64,000 nucleotides of DNA from Stappia sp. 28M-7 (lineage in GTDB: Bacteria > Pseudomonadota > Alphaproteobacteria > Rhizobiales > Stappiaceae): the NCBI RefSeq assembly GCF_014252955.1, contig NZ_JACMIA010000001.1, forward strand, positions 3,556,258-3,620,257, in the 5' to 3' direction. A program made the position numbers and the translations under genes. A model generated the notes under the pieces. That model saw only the letters and a program-made list of their open reading frames with translations, ran no database searches and was not told the origin of the DNA. This document shows, one piece after another, positions 1-8,414 of this stretch. The number at the start of each line of letters is the position of its first letter. Within the stretch, counting starts at the first letter, position 1.

Positions 1-399
1 CCCCGCGATCTCGAACACCCGGTCGAAGCCGGTCGGGATCACCACCTGATCGGCCCCGAAAAGCTGGAGATTGATCCCTTCGACCATCATGGTCAGCCCG
101 AGCGCGATGATGAAAGCATTGATGTGATTGGCGTTTCTGACCGGGCGGTAGGCAAGAAACTCAATGAGCCCGCCCACCCCCATGCCCACGACCAACGCGA
201 CCGGAATGGCAAGCCAGAGCGAAACGCCCTGGGAAGCCACGAGCACATAGACCAGATACCCGCCGAACATCGACACCGACCCGTGTGCGAAATGCGCGAT
301 GCCGAGGATGCCGAACACCGTGGTCAGGCCGAGGGCGATCAGCACATAGACACTGCCGATCGCCACGCCATTCGTGATCTGCTGAACAAGCTCCAGCAT
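1..399 (-). CDS. livH: Branched-chain amino acid ABC transporter permease LivH (C-terminus beyond window)
   Basis: This is an inner-membrane permease of a LivH-type (HAAT family) ABC importer. The visible N-terminal 133 residues begin MLELVQQITNGVAIGSVYVL and continue with the family signature ALGLTTVFGILGIAHFAHG, which is characteristic of LivH. The reading frame stays open to the window edge, so the gene is partial. It starts 4 bases after the stop of the binding-protein gene, so the two are cotranscribed. The partner permease LivM is not visible and probably lies beyond position 1. The substrate cannot be told from this fragment; the family handles branched-chain amino acids, amides and urea. 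Confidence 0.88.
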   Translation of the reverse strand, partial: MLELVQQITNGVAIGSVYVLIALGLTTVFGILGIAHFAHGSVSMFGGYLVYVLVASQGVSLWLAIPVALVVGMGVGGLIEFLAYRPVRNANHINAFIIALGLTMMVEGINLQLFGADQVVIPTGFDRVFEIAG

Positions 400-403
400 G
401 GTC

Positions 404-1624
404 TCAACCGTCGATGGAGCTGAGGAAGCGGGAATAGTCCTCGGCAACCGAAGGCAACTCCTGCACGAACACCCATGCACCGTCCTGCCACTGGAACGCG
501 CCGTTGGTGGTGTAGGCCTGTCCGTTGCCATCGAACATGCGTCCGTCGATGGGGATGTATTGCATCACCGCCTCCTTCGGCACCGGCAGGTCCCGCAGGG
601 CCTTGGCCACGGCCGCGGCATCCTCGACCGTCCCGGCCTTCAGGATCGCATCGCGCAGCGCATAGAGTTGGTCATAGGCATAGGGCGAGCTTGGCGAGGG
701 CTGGACACCAAAACGTGCCGTGAAATTCTCGTGGTAGGCGCGACCGGTTTCGCCCGTCGACTGCAGGGTCAGTTCGGTCGGCCGCAGGTCCCACACGCCT
801 TCCATCTGCTCGGAGGAGGCGACGCGCAGGAACTGTTCCTCGCTGCCGCTGGTAAAGCCGTAGCGCGGCACATCGAGCCCCAGTTCCACCGACTGCCGGT
901 AGACGAAGGCCGCTGGCTCGACATACCCGACTACCAGCAACGCATCCGGCTCCAGCGCCCGGATCTTGGTCAGTTGCGGGCTCATGTCGCGATCTTTCAG
1001 GCCAAAAGCCTCGCGCGTGACAATCTCACCGCCGCCTTTGACGAACTCGCGCTCGAAAGCGTCGACATACATGGCGTAGAACGAGGTTTCGAGGGCCCCG
1101 ATCACAGCAACCCGCTTGTGGCCCTTCGAGGCGACGAAGGTTCCGGCTGCCGCCCCCGTGTAGTCGGCGGGCGGGCGGGTACGCACCAGATTGTCTATCC
1201 CGCGCGTGGTGATCGAGCGTTCGGCGGCATTGCCGACCAGCATCACCGCATCTTCATTCTGGATGAAGGAGGCCACCGCGCCGGTTGCCCCGGAACAGCA
1301 GAAGCCCAGCAGGAACCGCGCGCCATCCCGGTCGATGAGCTTGCGCACGCTGTTCGAGGCCTCGGTCGGATTGGCCTTGTCGTCATAGGACAGGACCGTG
1401 ATCTTGTAGGTATCCTCGCCGAGGCGGATGCCGCCGGCTGCATTCACCTCTTCCGCGGCCAGTTCCACCGCCCGTGCCTGAGGCACGCCATAAACGGCGG
1501 CGGGCCCGGTCAGCGCATCGCTGACACCGACCACCAGGTCCTTTTCCGCCGCGCCGGCCAGAGACGTGGAGGCTGCGAGCACGGCAGCAGCAAGCCCCGC
1601 GCCGATCGTGGATCTGCGTTTCAT
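404..1624 (-). CDS. Periplasmic substrate-binding protein of the Liv-type ABC transporter
   Basis: A 406-residue periplasmic binding protein (peripla_BP_6 / receptor ligand-binding fold) that delivers substrate to the LivH/M permease. The N-terminus MKRRSTIGAGLAAAVLAAST is a signal peptide ending near AGAAEKD. Family hallmarks include GVSDALTGPAAVYG and the AAEEVNAAGGIRLG segment. I chose the start at 1624 because AGGGAGGAA lies 5-6 bases upstream; the longer frame to 1651 leaves that site inside the gene. The ligand is unclear: it is LivK-like but may be an amide or urea binder. Its Shine-Dalgarno contains GGGAGGA, complementary over 7 bases to the loop of the sRNA near 46.05 kb (inference only). 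Confidence 0.88.
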   Translation of the reverse strand: MKRRSTIGAGLAAAVLAASTSLAGAAEKDLVVGVSDALTGPAAVYGVPQARAVELAAEEVNAAGGIRLGEDTYKITVLSYDDKANPTEASNSVRKLIDRDGARFLLGFCCSGATGAVASFIQNEDAVMLVGNAAERSITTRGIDNLVRTRPPADYTGAAAGTFVASKGHKRVAVIGALETSFYAMYVDAFEREFVKGGGEIVTREAFGLKDRDMSPQLTKIRALEPDALLVVGYVEPAAFVYRQSVELGLDVPRYGFTSGSEEQFLRVASSEQMEGVWDLRPTELTLQSTGETGRAYHENFTARFGVQPSPSSPYAYDQLYALRDAILKAGTVEDAAAVAKALRDLPVPKEAVMQYIPIDGRMFDGNGQAYTTNGAFQWQDGAWVFVQELPSVAEDYSRFLSSIDG

Positions 1625-1691
1625 GAGTTCCTCCCTAGTGTTGTTGTTCACGCCCGGTTCCGCCGGACGGTTTCGGTCTCCCGCGCTCCGC

Positions 1692-2393
1692 TCAATCGCC
1701 GAGATAGGCGCGGGCGACGTCCGGGTTTTGCTGCAACGCCTCGCCGGTTCCCTCCAGAACCACCTTGCCGACCTCGAAGAGGTAAGCGCGGTCCGCCAGC
1801 TTCAGCGCCATCAGCGAATTCTGTTCGACAAGCAGGATGGTCATGCCCCTCGCCTTGATCCGGGCGATGGTCTCGGCCACTTCCGCGACGATTTTCGGAG
1901 CCAGTCCGAGCGACGGCTCATCGAAGATGCACACTTTCGGTCGCGCCATCAGGGCACGGGCAATCGCCAGCATCTCCTGCTCGCCGCCCGACAGGGTGCC
2001 CGCGGCCTGCCGCGCCCGTTTCCGCAGGATCGGAAACATCTGCATCATTTCATCGAGATCGTCGGCCTGCTCCGCGTCGCGGCGGGTGTAGGCCCCCAGC
2101 TTCAGATTCTGGAGCACCGTCATTTCAGGAAAGACCTGACGCCCCTCCGGACACATGGTGATGCCCGCCCGCACGATCTCGTGACCGCTCGCTCCGGTGA
2201 TGTCGCGGCCCTGGAACCGGACCGTTCCGCCGCGCGGCTTTACCAGACCGCAAACGGTTTTCAGCGCCGTGCTCTTTCCCGCGCCATTGGCACCGATCAG
2301 CGCAACGCATTCCCCCTGGTTGACGTGAAAGTCGATGCCGTGCAGCACCTCGATCTGGCCATAGCCAGCCTTCAGTCCGCTGACCTCCAGCAT
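1692..2393 (-). CDS. livF: ABC transporter ATP-binding protein LivF
   Basis: A cytoplasmic ATPase subunit of the Liv-type importer, 233 residues, the usual LivF length. Walker A GANGAGKST is at residues 34-42, the signature LSGGEQ is near residue 135, and Walker B IFDEPSLGLAP follows. The start is the ATG at 2393, which overlaps the stop of livG by one base (TGATG); the upstream extension in the same frame lies inside livG and is spurious. It pairs with LivG to form the ATPase dimer that powers uptake. Confidence 0.92.
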   Translation of the reverse strand: MLEVSGLKAGYGQIEVLHGIDFHVNQGECVALIGANGAGKSTALKTVCGLVKPRGGTVRFQGRDITGASGHEIVRAGITMCPEGRQVFPEMTVLQNLKLGAYTRRDAEQADDLDEMMQMFPILRKRARQAAGTLSGGEQEMLAIARALMARPKVCIFDEPSLGLAPKIVAEVAETIARIKARGMTILLVEQNSLMALKLADRAYLFEVGKVVLEGTGEALQQNPDVARAYLGD

Positions 2394-3151
2394 CACGCGG
2401 CCTCCCCGAGATAGGCGTCGACGACCCTTTGATCGGACCGGATTTCCCGTGGCGACCCTTCGGCGATCTTCTCTCCGAAATTGAGCACGGTGATGCGGTC
2501 GCACACTTTCATGATCAGGGACATGTGATGCTCGATCACCAGCACCGCGTGCCCGCGTGCCCCGAGCGCAAGAATGAGATGGCTCAACCGGTCCCGCTCA
2601 TGCGAAACCATGCCGGCCGCCGGTTCATCCAGTAGAATGACCGCTGGGTCGGCGGCCAGCGCCGTGGCGATCATCAGGAATCTCTGATCAGCGGCAGAGA
2701 CTTCCGCGATCCGGGTATCGGCGAGATCGGCAAGCCCGGTCAGTTGCAGGATCTCGTCCAGCCGGCCCCACAATTCCGGTTCCATGCGCGCCCCGGAGCG
2801 GAGCATCGACCAGACGCCGCGCCTGGTCCTCGCCGGCTCCGCGCCCAGCAGAACCTGCTCGCGAACCGTGAATTCGGGAAAGACACTGGCCGTCTGGAAG
2901 GTCCGCGTCAGGCCGGCCTGCACCCGGGCATATTCCGGCAGATGGTGCACCGGCTTGCCACGCAAGCGGATTTCGCCCGAGGTCGCGGGAAAGACCCCGG
3001 CCAGTGTGTTCACCGTGGTCGACTTGCCGCTGCCATTGGGCCCGATCAGTCCCATCACCTCTCCCCGGGCGATGCCGAAGGACAGGCCGTCGAGCGCCTT
3101 CACGCCGCCAAACGTCTTTCCGAGATCGCGAACGTCTAGTGCAAGGTCCAC
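2393..3151 (-). CDS. livG: ABC transporter ATP-binding protein LivG
   Basis: The second ATPase subunit of the importer, 252 residues from a GTG start at 3151 that is preceded by GGGAGG at good spacing. ATG alternatives upstream (3235, 3196) have no clear ribosome site. Walker A GPNGSGKST is at about residues 37-45 and Walker B is ILLDEPAAGM, typical of LivG. The signature motif reads VSAADQ instead of the usual LSxGxQ, which is unusual. It is the first gene of the minus-strand operon livG-livF-SBP-livH and is divergent from a LysR regulator. Confidence 0.9.
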   Translation of the reverse strand: MDLALDVRDLGKTFGGVKALDGLSFGIARGEVMGLIGPNGSGKSTTVNTLAGVFPATSGEIRLRGKPVHHLPEYARVQAGLTRTFQTASVFPEFTVREQVLLGAEPARTRRGVWSMLRSGARMEPELWGRLDEILQLTGLADLADTRIAEVSAADQRFLMIATALAADPAVILLDEPAAGMVSHERDRLSHLILALGARGHAVLVIEHHMSLIMKVCDRITVLNFGEKIAEGSPREIRSDQRVVDAYLGEAA

Positions 3152-3247
3152 CGCATCCTCCCTGCCTGCGTCTCCTCCACGCAGGCCTCCATCCATCGGC
3201 ACCTTAGTCAGCCTCCCTCCGGCGCGGAATTTCAAAAAACTGTCAAA

Positions 3248-3266
3248 CTATCCAAAAATTCGATAG
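3248..3266. promoter_or_regulatory. Candidate LysR operator in livG/LysR divergent region
   Basis: The intergenic region holds the inverted repeat CTATC-N9-GATAG, an A/T-rich dyad of the size bound by LysR-type regulators. It sits between the divergent livG operon and the LysR gene, where such regulators usually bind to control both. The assignment rests only on dyad symmetry and position. Confidence 0.4.
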
Positions 3267-3320
3267 CCTGACGGCAAAGCGCGACGCCTCAATTCAGAAT
3301 TGCAGAACGGAAGCCGACAC

Positions 3321-4208
3321 TTGGATCAGATCAGAAACCTGAATTCTCTTCAGATTTTCTTCGCCGTTTCGGAGCTGAAGAGCGTCAGTGCGGCAGCGCG
3401 GGCCCTGACGACCAGCCAAAGCGCGGTCAGCTATCATATCAAGAAATTAGAGGATGACCTCGGCGTGCCGCTGTTCGACAGACGCTTCGACGGGCTGGAG
3501 CCGACGGCGTTCGGCAGCCTGCTCGCCAGCCATGTCGGCAAGGGATTTGCCGAGATCCGCGCAGGGCTCAAGAACATCGCCAGCCTGCGCAATGGACGCG
3601 AGGTCTGTGTGGCCATGGTTCCGATGTTCGCCAGCCGCTGGCTGGCCCCGCGCATTGCCCATTTCTGGGAGGCTCATTCCGATGTCCAGCTGAGCTTCGT
3701 TCACCATGGCAACAACTACACCGAGCTGCCGCGCGGCACCCTGAATGCGGACATGGGCGTGCAATGGGGCCTCGGCAGATGGCCGGGTTTTACCGCGCAG
3801 GAGATTTTTGCCGACGACCTCGTCGTTGTCTGTAGCCCCGTCTATCTGGAGCGAACCTGTATCAGAACGGAGGCGGACCTTGCCCATTGCCGGCTGCTGC
3901 ATGTCAACGATCACGACCTGTGGGGCGAATGGTTCGGGGAGGTGCTCGGCTTCCCGCCCGATCCCCGGAACCGGATGCTGCTCGAGGACCGGAGTTTTCA
4001 GCTCAGTTCTACCCTCAACGGCGTCGGCGTCTCGCTGATGGTCAAGAGCTTCGTGCAGGATGAACTGGCCGCCGGAACCCTGGTCAACCCGCTGGGCCGC
4101 ACCTATCCAACGCAGTGCCGCTATTATCTGGTCCAGCCGGAGAATTTCGCCCTGTCCGGGCCGGCCCGGAAATTCCGGTCCTGGCTGTTGCAGGAGACCA
4201 AGGGGTAG
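3321..4208 (+). CDS. LysR-family transcriptional regulator (GcvA-like), divergent from liv operon
   Basis: A DNA-binding regulator of about 295 residues. The N-terminal winged helix reads LNSLQIFFAVSELKSVSAAA and continues with SQSAVSYHIKKLEDDLG, a classic LysR helix-turn-helix. The rest is a type-2 periplasmic-binding effector domain. No ATG is available: TTG at 3321 has GGAAG seven bases upstream, and a TTG at 3300 would add seven residues. Being divergent from the liv operon with a dyad between them, it probably controls that transporter; the effector is unknown. Confidence 0.85.
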   Translation: MDQIRNLNSLQIFFAVSELKSVSAAARALTTSQSAVSYHIKKLEDDLGVPLFDRRFDGLEPTAFGSLLASHVGKGFAEIRAGLKNIASLRNGREVCVAMVPMFASRWLAPRIAHFWEAHSDVQLSFVHHGNNYTELPRGTLNADMGVQWGLGRWPGFTAQEIFADDLVVVCSPVYLERTCIRTEADLAHCRLLHVNDHDLWGEWFGEVLGFPPDPRNRMLLEDRSFQLSSTLNGVGVSLMVKSFVQDELAAGTLVNPLGRTYPTQCRYYLVQPENFALSGPARKFRSWLLQETKG

Positions 4209-4519
4209 GCCTGTCGGCCGATCCACACCACGCCCGGTGCAACGCCGGCACAATAGCCGGCGTCGCTGCGCAGCGGCCGGCGCCCCACCTGGCCGATGAA
4301 ATCCTGCCCCGAGCTCGCCTGACAGGAGGCGATCACCTGCATGGTCGGGGACCGTCTGGTCCCCGACAACGGCTTCGGCAGCCCCATCTTCAGGTCGCGC
4401 CAGATCGTGACCGTGGGCACCGCGCACCGGCAAGGCTTTCGCCCCGGTCGCCTGAACCGCGCCGATGAATGATCTCGGCGTTATAATGAATAGCACCGAC
4501 TTTCGCGGATGCCCTTGGG
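4209..4519. other. Intergenic stretch, no gene recognised
   Basis: About 310 bases after the LysR gene. A minus-strand frame reading into the LysR 3' end exists but has no support as a gene. I see no promoter, terminator or RNA that I can defend. It leads into mobile-element remnants. Confidence 0.4.
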
Positions 4520-4650
4520 TTACATTTCCTGCTGCGGTTCAAACTCTACGGGTGGAAGCATCCCGTTCCTGACGTTTTTGCGCTTTGGGCTGTAGAACAT
4601 CTCGATATAGTCGAGCAGCCCCCGCCTCGCCTCCTCGCGTGTTCAGCAGG
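4520..4650 (-). pseudogene. IS3-family transposase remnant (C-terminal tail only)
   Basis: Reading the minus strand to the TAA at 4520 gives a tail containing REEARRGLLDYIEMFYSPKR and then NGMLPPVEFE. This is the conserved C-terminal end of IS3-family OrfB transposases (integrase-core catalytic-domain tail with YIE-FY and SPVEFE-like motifs). Only about 40 residues survive, with no start, no catalytic DDE residues and no recognisable terminal inverted repeats. It directly abuts a recombinase fragment on the other strand, so this is a scar from successive insertions and deletions. Confidence 0.7.
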
Positions 4651-4671
4651 TCCTGCGCCGTATCCGCTCGC

Positions 4672-4898
4672 GCTTGAGGAGCCAGCCGATGACCGCCTGC
4701 TGGTCGAAGGGCCGCACGAAGCATTACGACTACTATCTTTGCGATACGCGCGATTGCCCCGATCACCGAAAGTCGGTACGCAAGGAGATCATCGAGGGCG
4801 AATTCGAAACGCTGTTGGCCGCGCTCAAGCCGAGCACGCATCTCTCCCACGCGATCTACGAGATGCCGCGCGACCAGCGGAAAAGCCGCCTTTTCTAA
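4672..4898 (+). pseudogene. Serine recombinase remnant (zinc-ribbon region)
   Basis: The plus-strand frame PMTACWSKGRTKHYDYYLC followed by DTRDCPDHRKSVRKE matches the recombinase zinc beta-ribbon region of large serine recombinases, with its cysteines and the tract leading into the coiled coil (IEGEFETLLAALKP). The catalytic resolvase domain and the rest of the C-terminus are missing, so it is a decayed fragment of an integrase from a lost mobile element. It lies between the IS3 tail and an Imm11-like gene. Confidence 0.65.
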
Positions 4899-5614
4899 AG
4901 CTCGAGCTTTCCACGCGATGCGAGTGTTTGAGCGCGCAACTTCGGGCGGTATCCCCACAGCTCTCCCTTTTCCGCCTCCCAATCCAGAGCCGGCAGGATG
5001 TTTTCCTCGGGAAGCCAGGGGACGTCGATCTCCCTGCAGTAGGTTTGCTTAAGGAAGCGAATTTTTTCCTTTTTCAACGCTTTCTCGAACGCGTCGGAAC
5101 AGAAGACCCCGCTACCAATCGGTTGCAGATAGAGACCTTTCCATAAATGACGCGTCTCGATTGCCATCCGGCTCAGTACAATTTCCTTTTCACGATCTAT
5201 ATCTATGCAAGGCTTGTCTATCTCCTCAAACCGGCCCCATCGAAATCTAGATTCTTTTACAAGAACAGTATCGACGGAGGTCATGCAGTTAAATACATAA
5301 TAATTTTGCTCAATCGAAAACCCGCTTTTTCTTCGCAATTTCAGCGGAAAGAACTGGTGTATGCCGGGCTCAAATTGCTCGACCAGGTCCTTGAAGCGTT
5401 GACTGACTGCGTTGCATCCCGGCATCGGAAAGACGTCGGGCACTCGCTTCTTTGTCGTTTGCTGAGCAGAAACGGGGATTTTGGTGGGATCAACCCAAAA
5501 CCCCAAGCTGAGCCCAAAAGCCTTATCGCCTCGGTTGCCAAACTTCTCCTCGTCGTCGAATTTGAATTGAGGAGTCGACCAAGCTTGGTAGACCAACTCA
5601 AGCAGCCATGCCAT
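4895..5614 (-). CDS. Imm11-like (DUF1629 family) immunity protein, orphan
   Basis: A 239-residue soluble protein with no signal peptide. Its central part, QNYYVFNCMTSVDTV, and a C-terminal part with LWKGLYLQPIGSGVFCSDAF then EKALKKEKIRFL, resemble the Imm11 (MXAN_0049/DUF1629) immunity family, whose members neutralise toxins of polymorphic-toxin or type VI systems. Base composition is clearly lower in GC than the flanks. No toxin, VgrG, Rhs or T6SS gene is visible; neighbours are recombinase and IS remnants and a tRNA, which suggests horizontal acquisition. The family call rests on pattern recognition. The ATG at 5614 follows GGAGAGGGG. Confidence 0.6.
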   Translation of the reverse strand: MAWLLELVYQAWSTPQFKFDDEEKFGNRGDKAFGLSLGFWVDPTKIPVSAQQTTKKRVPDVFPMPGCNAVSQRFKDLVEQFEPGIHQFFPLKLRRKSGFSIEQNYYVFNCMTSVDTVLVKESRFRWGRFEEIDKPCIDIDREKEIVLSRMAIETRHLWKGLYLQPIGSGVFCSDAFEKALKKEKIRFLKQTYCREIDVPWLPEENILPALDWEAEKGELWGYRPKLRAQTLASRGKLEL

Positions 5615-5757
5615 CGAGTTGCCCCTCTCCGCCTTTCAAAAGACCACACCCTTTTTCATGAGTGAATGTTTCCGATAGCAAACTGAGGCCGAGCATCGCT
5701 TGTCTGCCCGCCCTCGCGGAGCAAGCGAGCGAAGCGGGTTTTGCGTGAGCGAAAAGA

Positions 5758-5833
5758 TGGTGGGCCCGGCAGGACTCGAACCTGCAACCAATCCGTTATG
5801 AGCGGACGGCTCTAACCATTGAGCTACAGGCCC
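5758..5833 (-). tRNA. tRNA with CAU anticodon, probably tRNA-Ile2 (lysidine-modified)
   Basis: The minus strand gives a 76-nt cloverleaf beginning GGGCCTGTAGCTCAATGG and ending GGGCCCA with an encoded CCA. The anticodon loop CTCATAA has CAU, flanked by a CCGTCCG/CGGAT-type stem, and the T arm GGTTCGAGTCC is intact. The G-C-rich acceptor and short D loop look more like the AUA-reading tRNA-Ile2 (needing TilS lysidine) than elongator tRNA-Met, but sequence alone leaves this open. It borders the mobile-DNA scar at 4.5-5.6 kb. Confidence 0.85.
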
Positions 5834-6013
5834 ATCGACAAGCTGGATGCCCGTCGCGCCGGGCGGGGCGGGAACGGCAATGCCCCGCGCGGCGTGCGAT
5901 CCTTCCTACAACACCTTTTCGAGGGGTTGCAAGGCGGGGCGCGACGCGCGACAAGCGGAAATGCGCAAGGCTAGGCGCAGCGCCCGGGCCGCATGCGAGC
6001 AACAGGGAGCCCC

Positions 6014-7096
6014 ATGCCGCAATTTCCGCTCCTGGTCGCCACGACGCTGGTGTCCATCACCCTGTTCGGCTGGCTTCTCGTGCTCGGCCGCTCGCTGCTG
6101 ATCCCCTTCGTCATCGCCCTGCTCGTCTGGTATCTCATCGTCGCCCTGGCCGAGGCGATCCGCACCCTTCCGCTCGGCCGCGTGCGCCTACCGCGCCTCG
6201 TTGCGGTGCCGGCCGCGCTGGCCGTCATCTTCATCGTCTTCAGCATGGCAGTCGACATCCTTGCCGCCAACTTGACCGAGCTTGCTCGCGATGCGCCGGT
6301 CTACCAGGCCCGGCTCGACCAGCTTCTCGAGAGCGGCTCGATCTGGGTCGGCCTTGCCGACCCGATCCAGATGCGCGATCTCGTGCCCGACAACGCCCTC
6401 AACCGGGCGCTCAGCGCCGGCGCCAACGCGATCACCCAGATCGCCGGCTCCGCCTCGCTGGTCTTCATCTACGTGCTGTTCCTGCTGCTCGAACAGTCCA
6501 CCTTCGACCGCAAGATGGCGCGGCTGTTCTCCTCGCGCGAGCGCATGGAGATCGCCTTCCTGATGCGCGAACGCATCACCGGGGCCCTGCGCCATTATCT
6601 CGGTATCAAGACCGCGGTCAGCGTGCTGACCGGCGCGCTGACCGCCGGCCTGCTGACGCTGCTCGATCTGCCCTATGCCGCGCTGTTCGGCTTCATCGCC
6701 TTCGCGCTCAACTTCATCCCCACCATCGGCTCGCTGATCGCGGTGATCTTCCCCAGCCTACTGGCGCTGGTGCATTTCGAGACGCTGACCCCCTTCCTGG
6801 TGATCAGCCTCGGCCTCGGCACCATCCAGTTCCTGATCGGCAACCTGCTGGAGCCGCGCCTGATGGGCAACAGCCTCAATCTCTCCGGCCTGGTGATCAT
6901 GCTGTCCCTGTCCTTCTGGGGAGCGGTTTGGGGCGTTACCGGCATGCTGCTCTGCGTGCCGCTGACGGTGATGGTGCTGCTCATCTGCGCCCAGTTCCCG
7001 GCCTCGCGCCCCGTCGCCGTCCTGCTGTCCGCAGACGGCGAGGTCGGGGCCCCGATGGTGCCCAGCCGCCCCGGACCGCCCTCGCCGCCGGCGTGA
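6014..7096 (+). CDS. AI-2E family transporter / PerM-like permease
   Basis: A 360-residue inner-membrane protein of the AI-2E exporter (UPF0118, PerM/YdiK) family. It has an N-terminal hydrophobic pair (LLVATTLVSITLFGWLLVLG and following), a soluble middle, then several C-terminal helices with the family pattern FALNFIPTIGSLIAVIFPSL and GNLLEPRLMGNSLNLS. The ATG at 6014 has AGGGAG just upstream; an in-frame ATG at 5993 lacks such a site. Substrate is not predictable; members have been linked to AI-2 or Na+/H+ transport. It stands alone between the tRNA and the TRAP operon. Confidence 0.85.
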   Translation: MPQFPLLVATTLVSITLFGWLLVLGRSLLIPFVIALLVWYLIVALAEAIRTLPLGRVRLPRLVAVPAALAVIFIVFSMAVDILAANLTELARDAPVYQARLDQLLESGSIWVGLADPIQMRDLVPDNALNRALSAGANAITQIAGSASLVFIYVLFLLLEQSTFDRKMARLFSSRERMEIAFLMRERITGALRHYLGIKTAVSVLTGALTAGLLTLLDLPYAALFGFIAFALNFIPTIGSLIAVIFPSLLALVHFETLTPFLVISLGLGTIQFLIGNLLEPRLMGNSLNLSGLVIMLSLSFWGAVWGVTGMLLCVPLTVMVLLICAQFPASRPVAVLLSADGEVGAPMVPSRPGPPSPPA

Positions 7097-7429
7097 GGCG
7101 TGCCGGCACGCCCCTCCCCGCACACGCCAGACCGCCACCTTGCAAATCCGCGCAAGGATCCTGCGCAATTGACCCTTTCCTCCGCCGAAATCGCCCCCAA
7201 ACCAAGCAATTTCTAGCCTGGCACCGCACAACCAATCGTTATAAATACCTAAAATACCATCCTTGACGCGAAACGCTTGGCCAGTTTATGAAACCATGTG
7301 ACCCTGACGTCGACGAAAGACTAATTCGGGAATGTCAGCCCCATCATTCACAGAACAAAGACACGCTTGCGGGTGTCGATTGACTTTGTGTCCTTCGCAC
7401 ACTCTTTAAACAATTTAGGAGGAAACAGG
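7097..7429 (+). other. 333-bp upstream region of the TRAP operon
   Basis: The first 150 bases after the permease are GC-rich and hold only a weak hairpin (AGGCGTGCCGGCACGCC) without a T tract. The second half is AT-richer, contains a candidate promoter (listed separately) and ends in the strong ribosome site of dctP. No gene or structured RNA was recognised. Confidence 0.5.
7263..7291 (+). promoter_or_regulatory. Candidate sigma-70 promoter for the dctPQM operon
   Basis: TTGACG, a 17-base spacer, then TTATGA. It lies about 140 bases before the dctP start in an AT-richer stretch. Only the -35 element is strong. Confidence 0.4.
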
Positions 7430-8413
7430 ATGAATATCTTGAAGGCAGCCGCCGCTGCCGTGATCACGCTTGGCATCAGCGCGGTCCCGGCGCTCGCCGA
7501 GATCGACACCGTGAACCTGCGCCTGGCGCATGTCGTGAACGAGCAGGACGGCTTCCATGCCGCCGCGACCAAGTTCAAGGAGCTGGTTGCCGAGCGCTCC
7601 GACGGCAAGATCACCGTCGAGATCTTCCCCAATGCCACGCTGGGCGACGAGCGCACCCTGCTCGAGGGCATGCAGATCGGCACCGTGGACATGGGCGTGA
7701 TCACCAACGGCCCGGTGTCCAACTTCCTGGAAGAGATGGCCGTGTTCGAGCTGCCCTTCCTCTTCCCCTCGCCCGAGGCCGCCTACAAGGTGCTCGACGG
7801 CGAAATCGGCCAGGAGCTGCTCGACCGCCTGTCGGAGGTCAACCTCAAGGGCCTCGCCTATGCCGAGCGCGGCTTCCGCAACCTGACCAACTCCAAGCGC
7901 CCGATCAACACCCCGGCCGATCTCAGCGGCCTGCGCGTGCGCGTGATGGAGAACCCGGTCTATATCGACAGCTTCCGCGAGCTGGGCGCCGACGCCATCC
8001 CGATGGCCTGGACCGAAGCCCTCACCGCCATGCAGCAGGGCACGATCGACGGCCAGGAGAACCCGGTCGGCGTCGTCTACTCGTTCAAGCTGAACGAGAC
8101 CCAGACCAACATGACCATGACCCGCCACACCTATGCCCCGGCGATCTTCGTCATGGGCATGCCGAAGTGGAACGAGCTGTCGGAAGAGACCCAGCAGATC
8201 GTCCGCCAGGCGGCGCAGGAAGCGGCCGAATACGAGCGCGCGCTCAACGCCCGTCTTGAGGGCGAGCAGCTCCAGGCGCTCAAGGATGCCGGCATGACCG
8301 TGGTCGAGAATGCCGATCTGTCCGCCTTCTCCGCCGCCGTTCAGCCGGTCTACGAGAAGTACGGCGAGAAGTTCGGCGACTACCTGCCCCGCATCCAGGA
8401 GGCGCTGAAGTAA
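7430..8413 (+). CDS. dctP: TRAP transporter substrate-binding protein DctP
   Basis: A 327-residue periplasmic solute-binding protein of a tripartite ATP-independent transporter. It has a Sec signal peptide (MNILKAAAAAVITLGISAVP, cleavage near ALA-E). The core shows the DctP pattern GDERTLLEGMQIGTVDMG, and GLRVRVMENPVY carries the conserved arginine that in this family binds a substrate carboxylate. The start is the ATG at 7430, which follows AGGAGG; the upstream in-frame extension is spurious. It is first of three genes with dctQ and dctM. The substrate is probably an organic acid. Confidence 0.93.
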   Translation: MNILKAAAAAVITLGISAVPALAEIDTVNLRLAHVVNEQDGFHAAATKFKELVAERSDGKITVEIFPNATLGDERTLLEGMQIGTVDMGVITNGPVSNFLEEMAVFELPFLFPSPEAAYKVLDGEIGQELLDRLSEVNLKGLAYAERGFRNLTNSKRPINTPADLSGLRVRVMENPVYIDSFRELGADAIPMAWTEALTAMQQGTIDGQENPVGVVYSFKLNETQTNMTMTRHTYAPAIFVMGMPKWNELSEETQQIVRQAAQEAAEYERALNARLEGEQLQALKDAGMTVVENADLSAFSAAVQPVYEKYGEKFGDYLPRIQEALK

Positions 8414-8414
8414 G

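Noticed and set aside
4124-4420. Minus-strand frame with SCQASSGQDFIGQVGRRPL, faintly like a peptidase inhibitor I78
   Set aside because: It continues into the LysR 3' end antisense, lacks the I78 C-terminal pattern, and has no ribosome site; probably spurious.
7097-7260. Hairpin after the AI-2E-type permease as terminator
   Set aside because: AGGCGTGCCGGCACGCC lacks a T tract and the stem is short.
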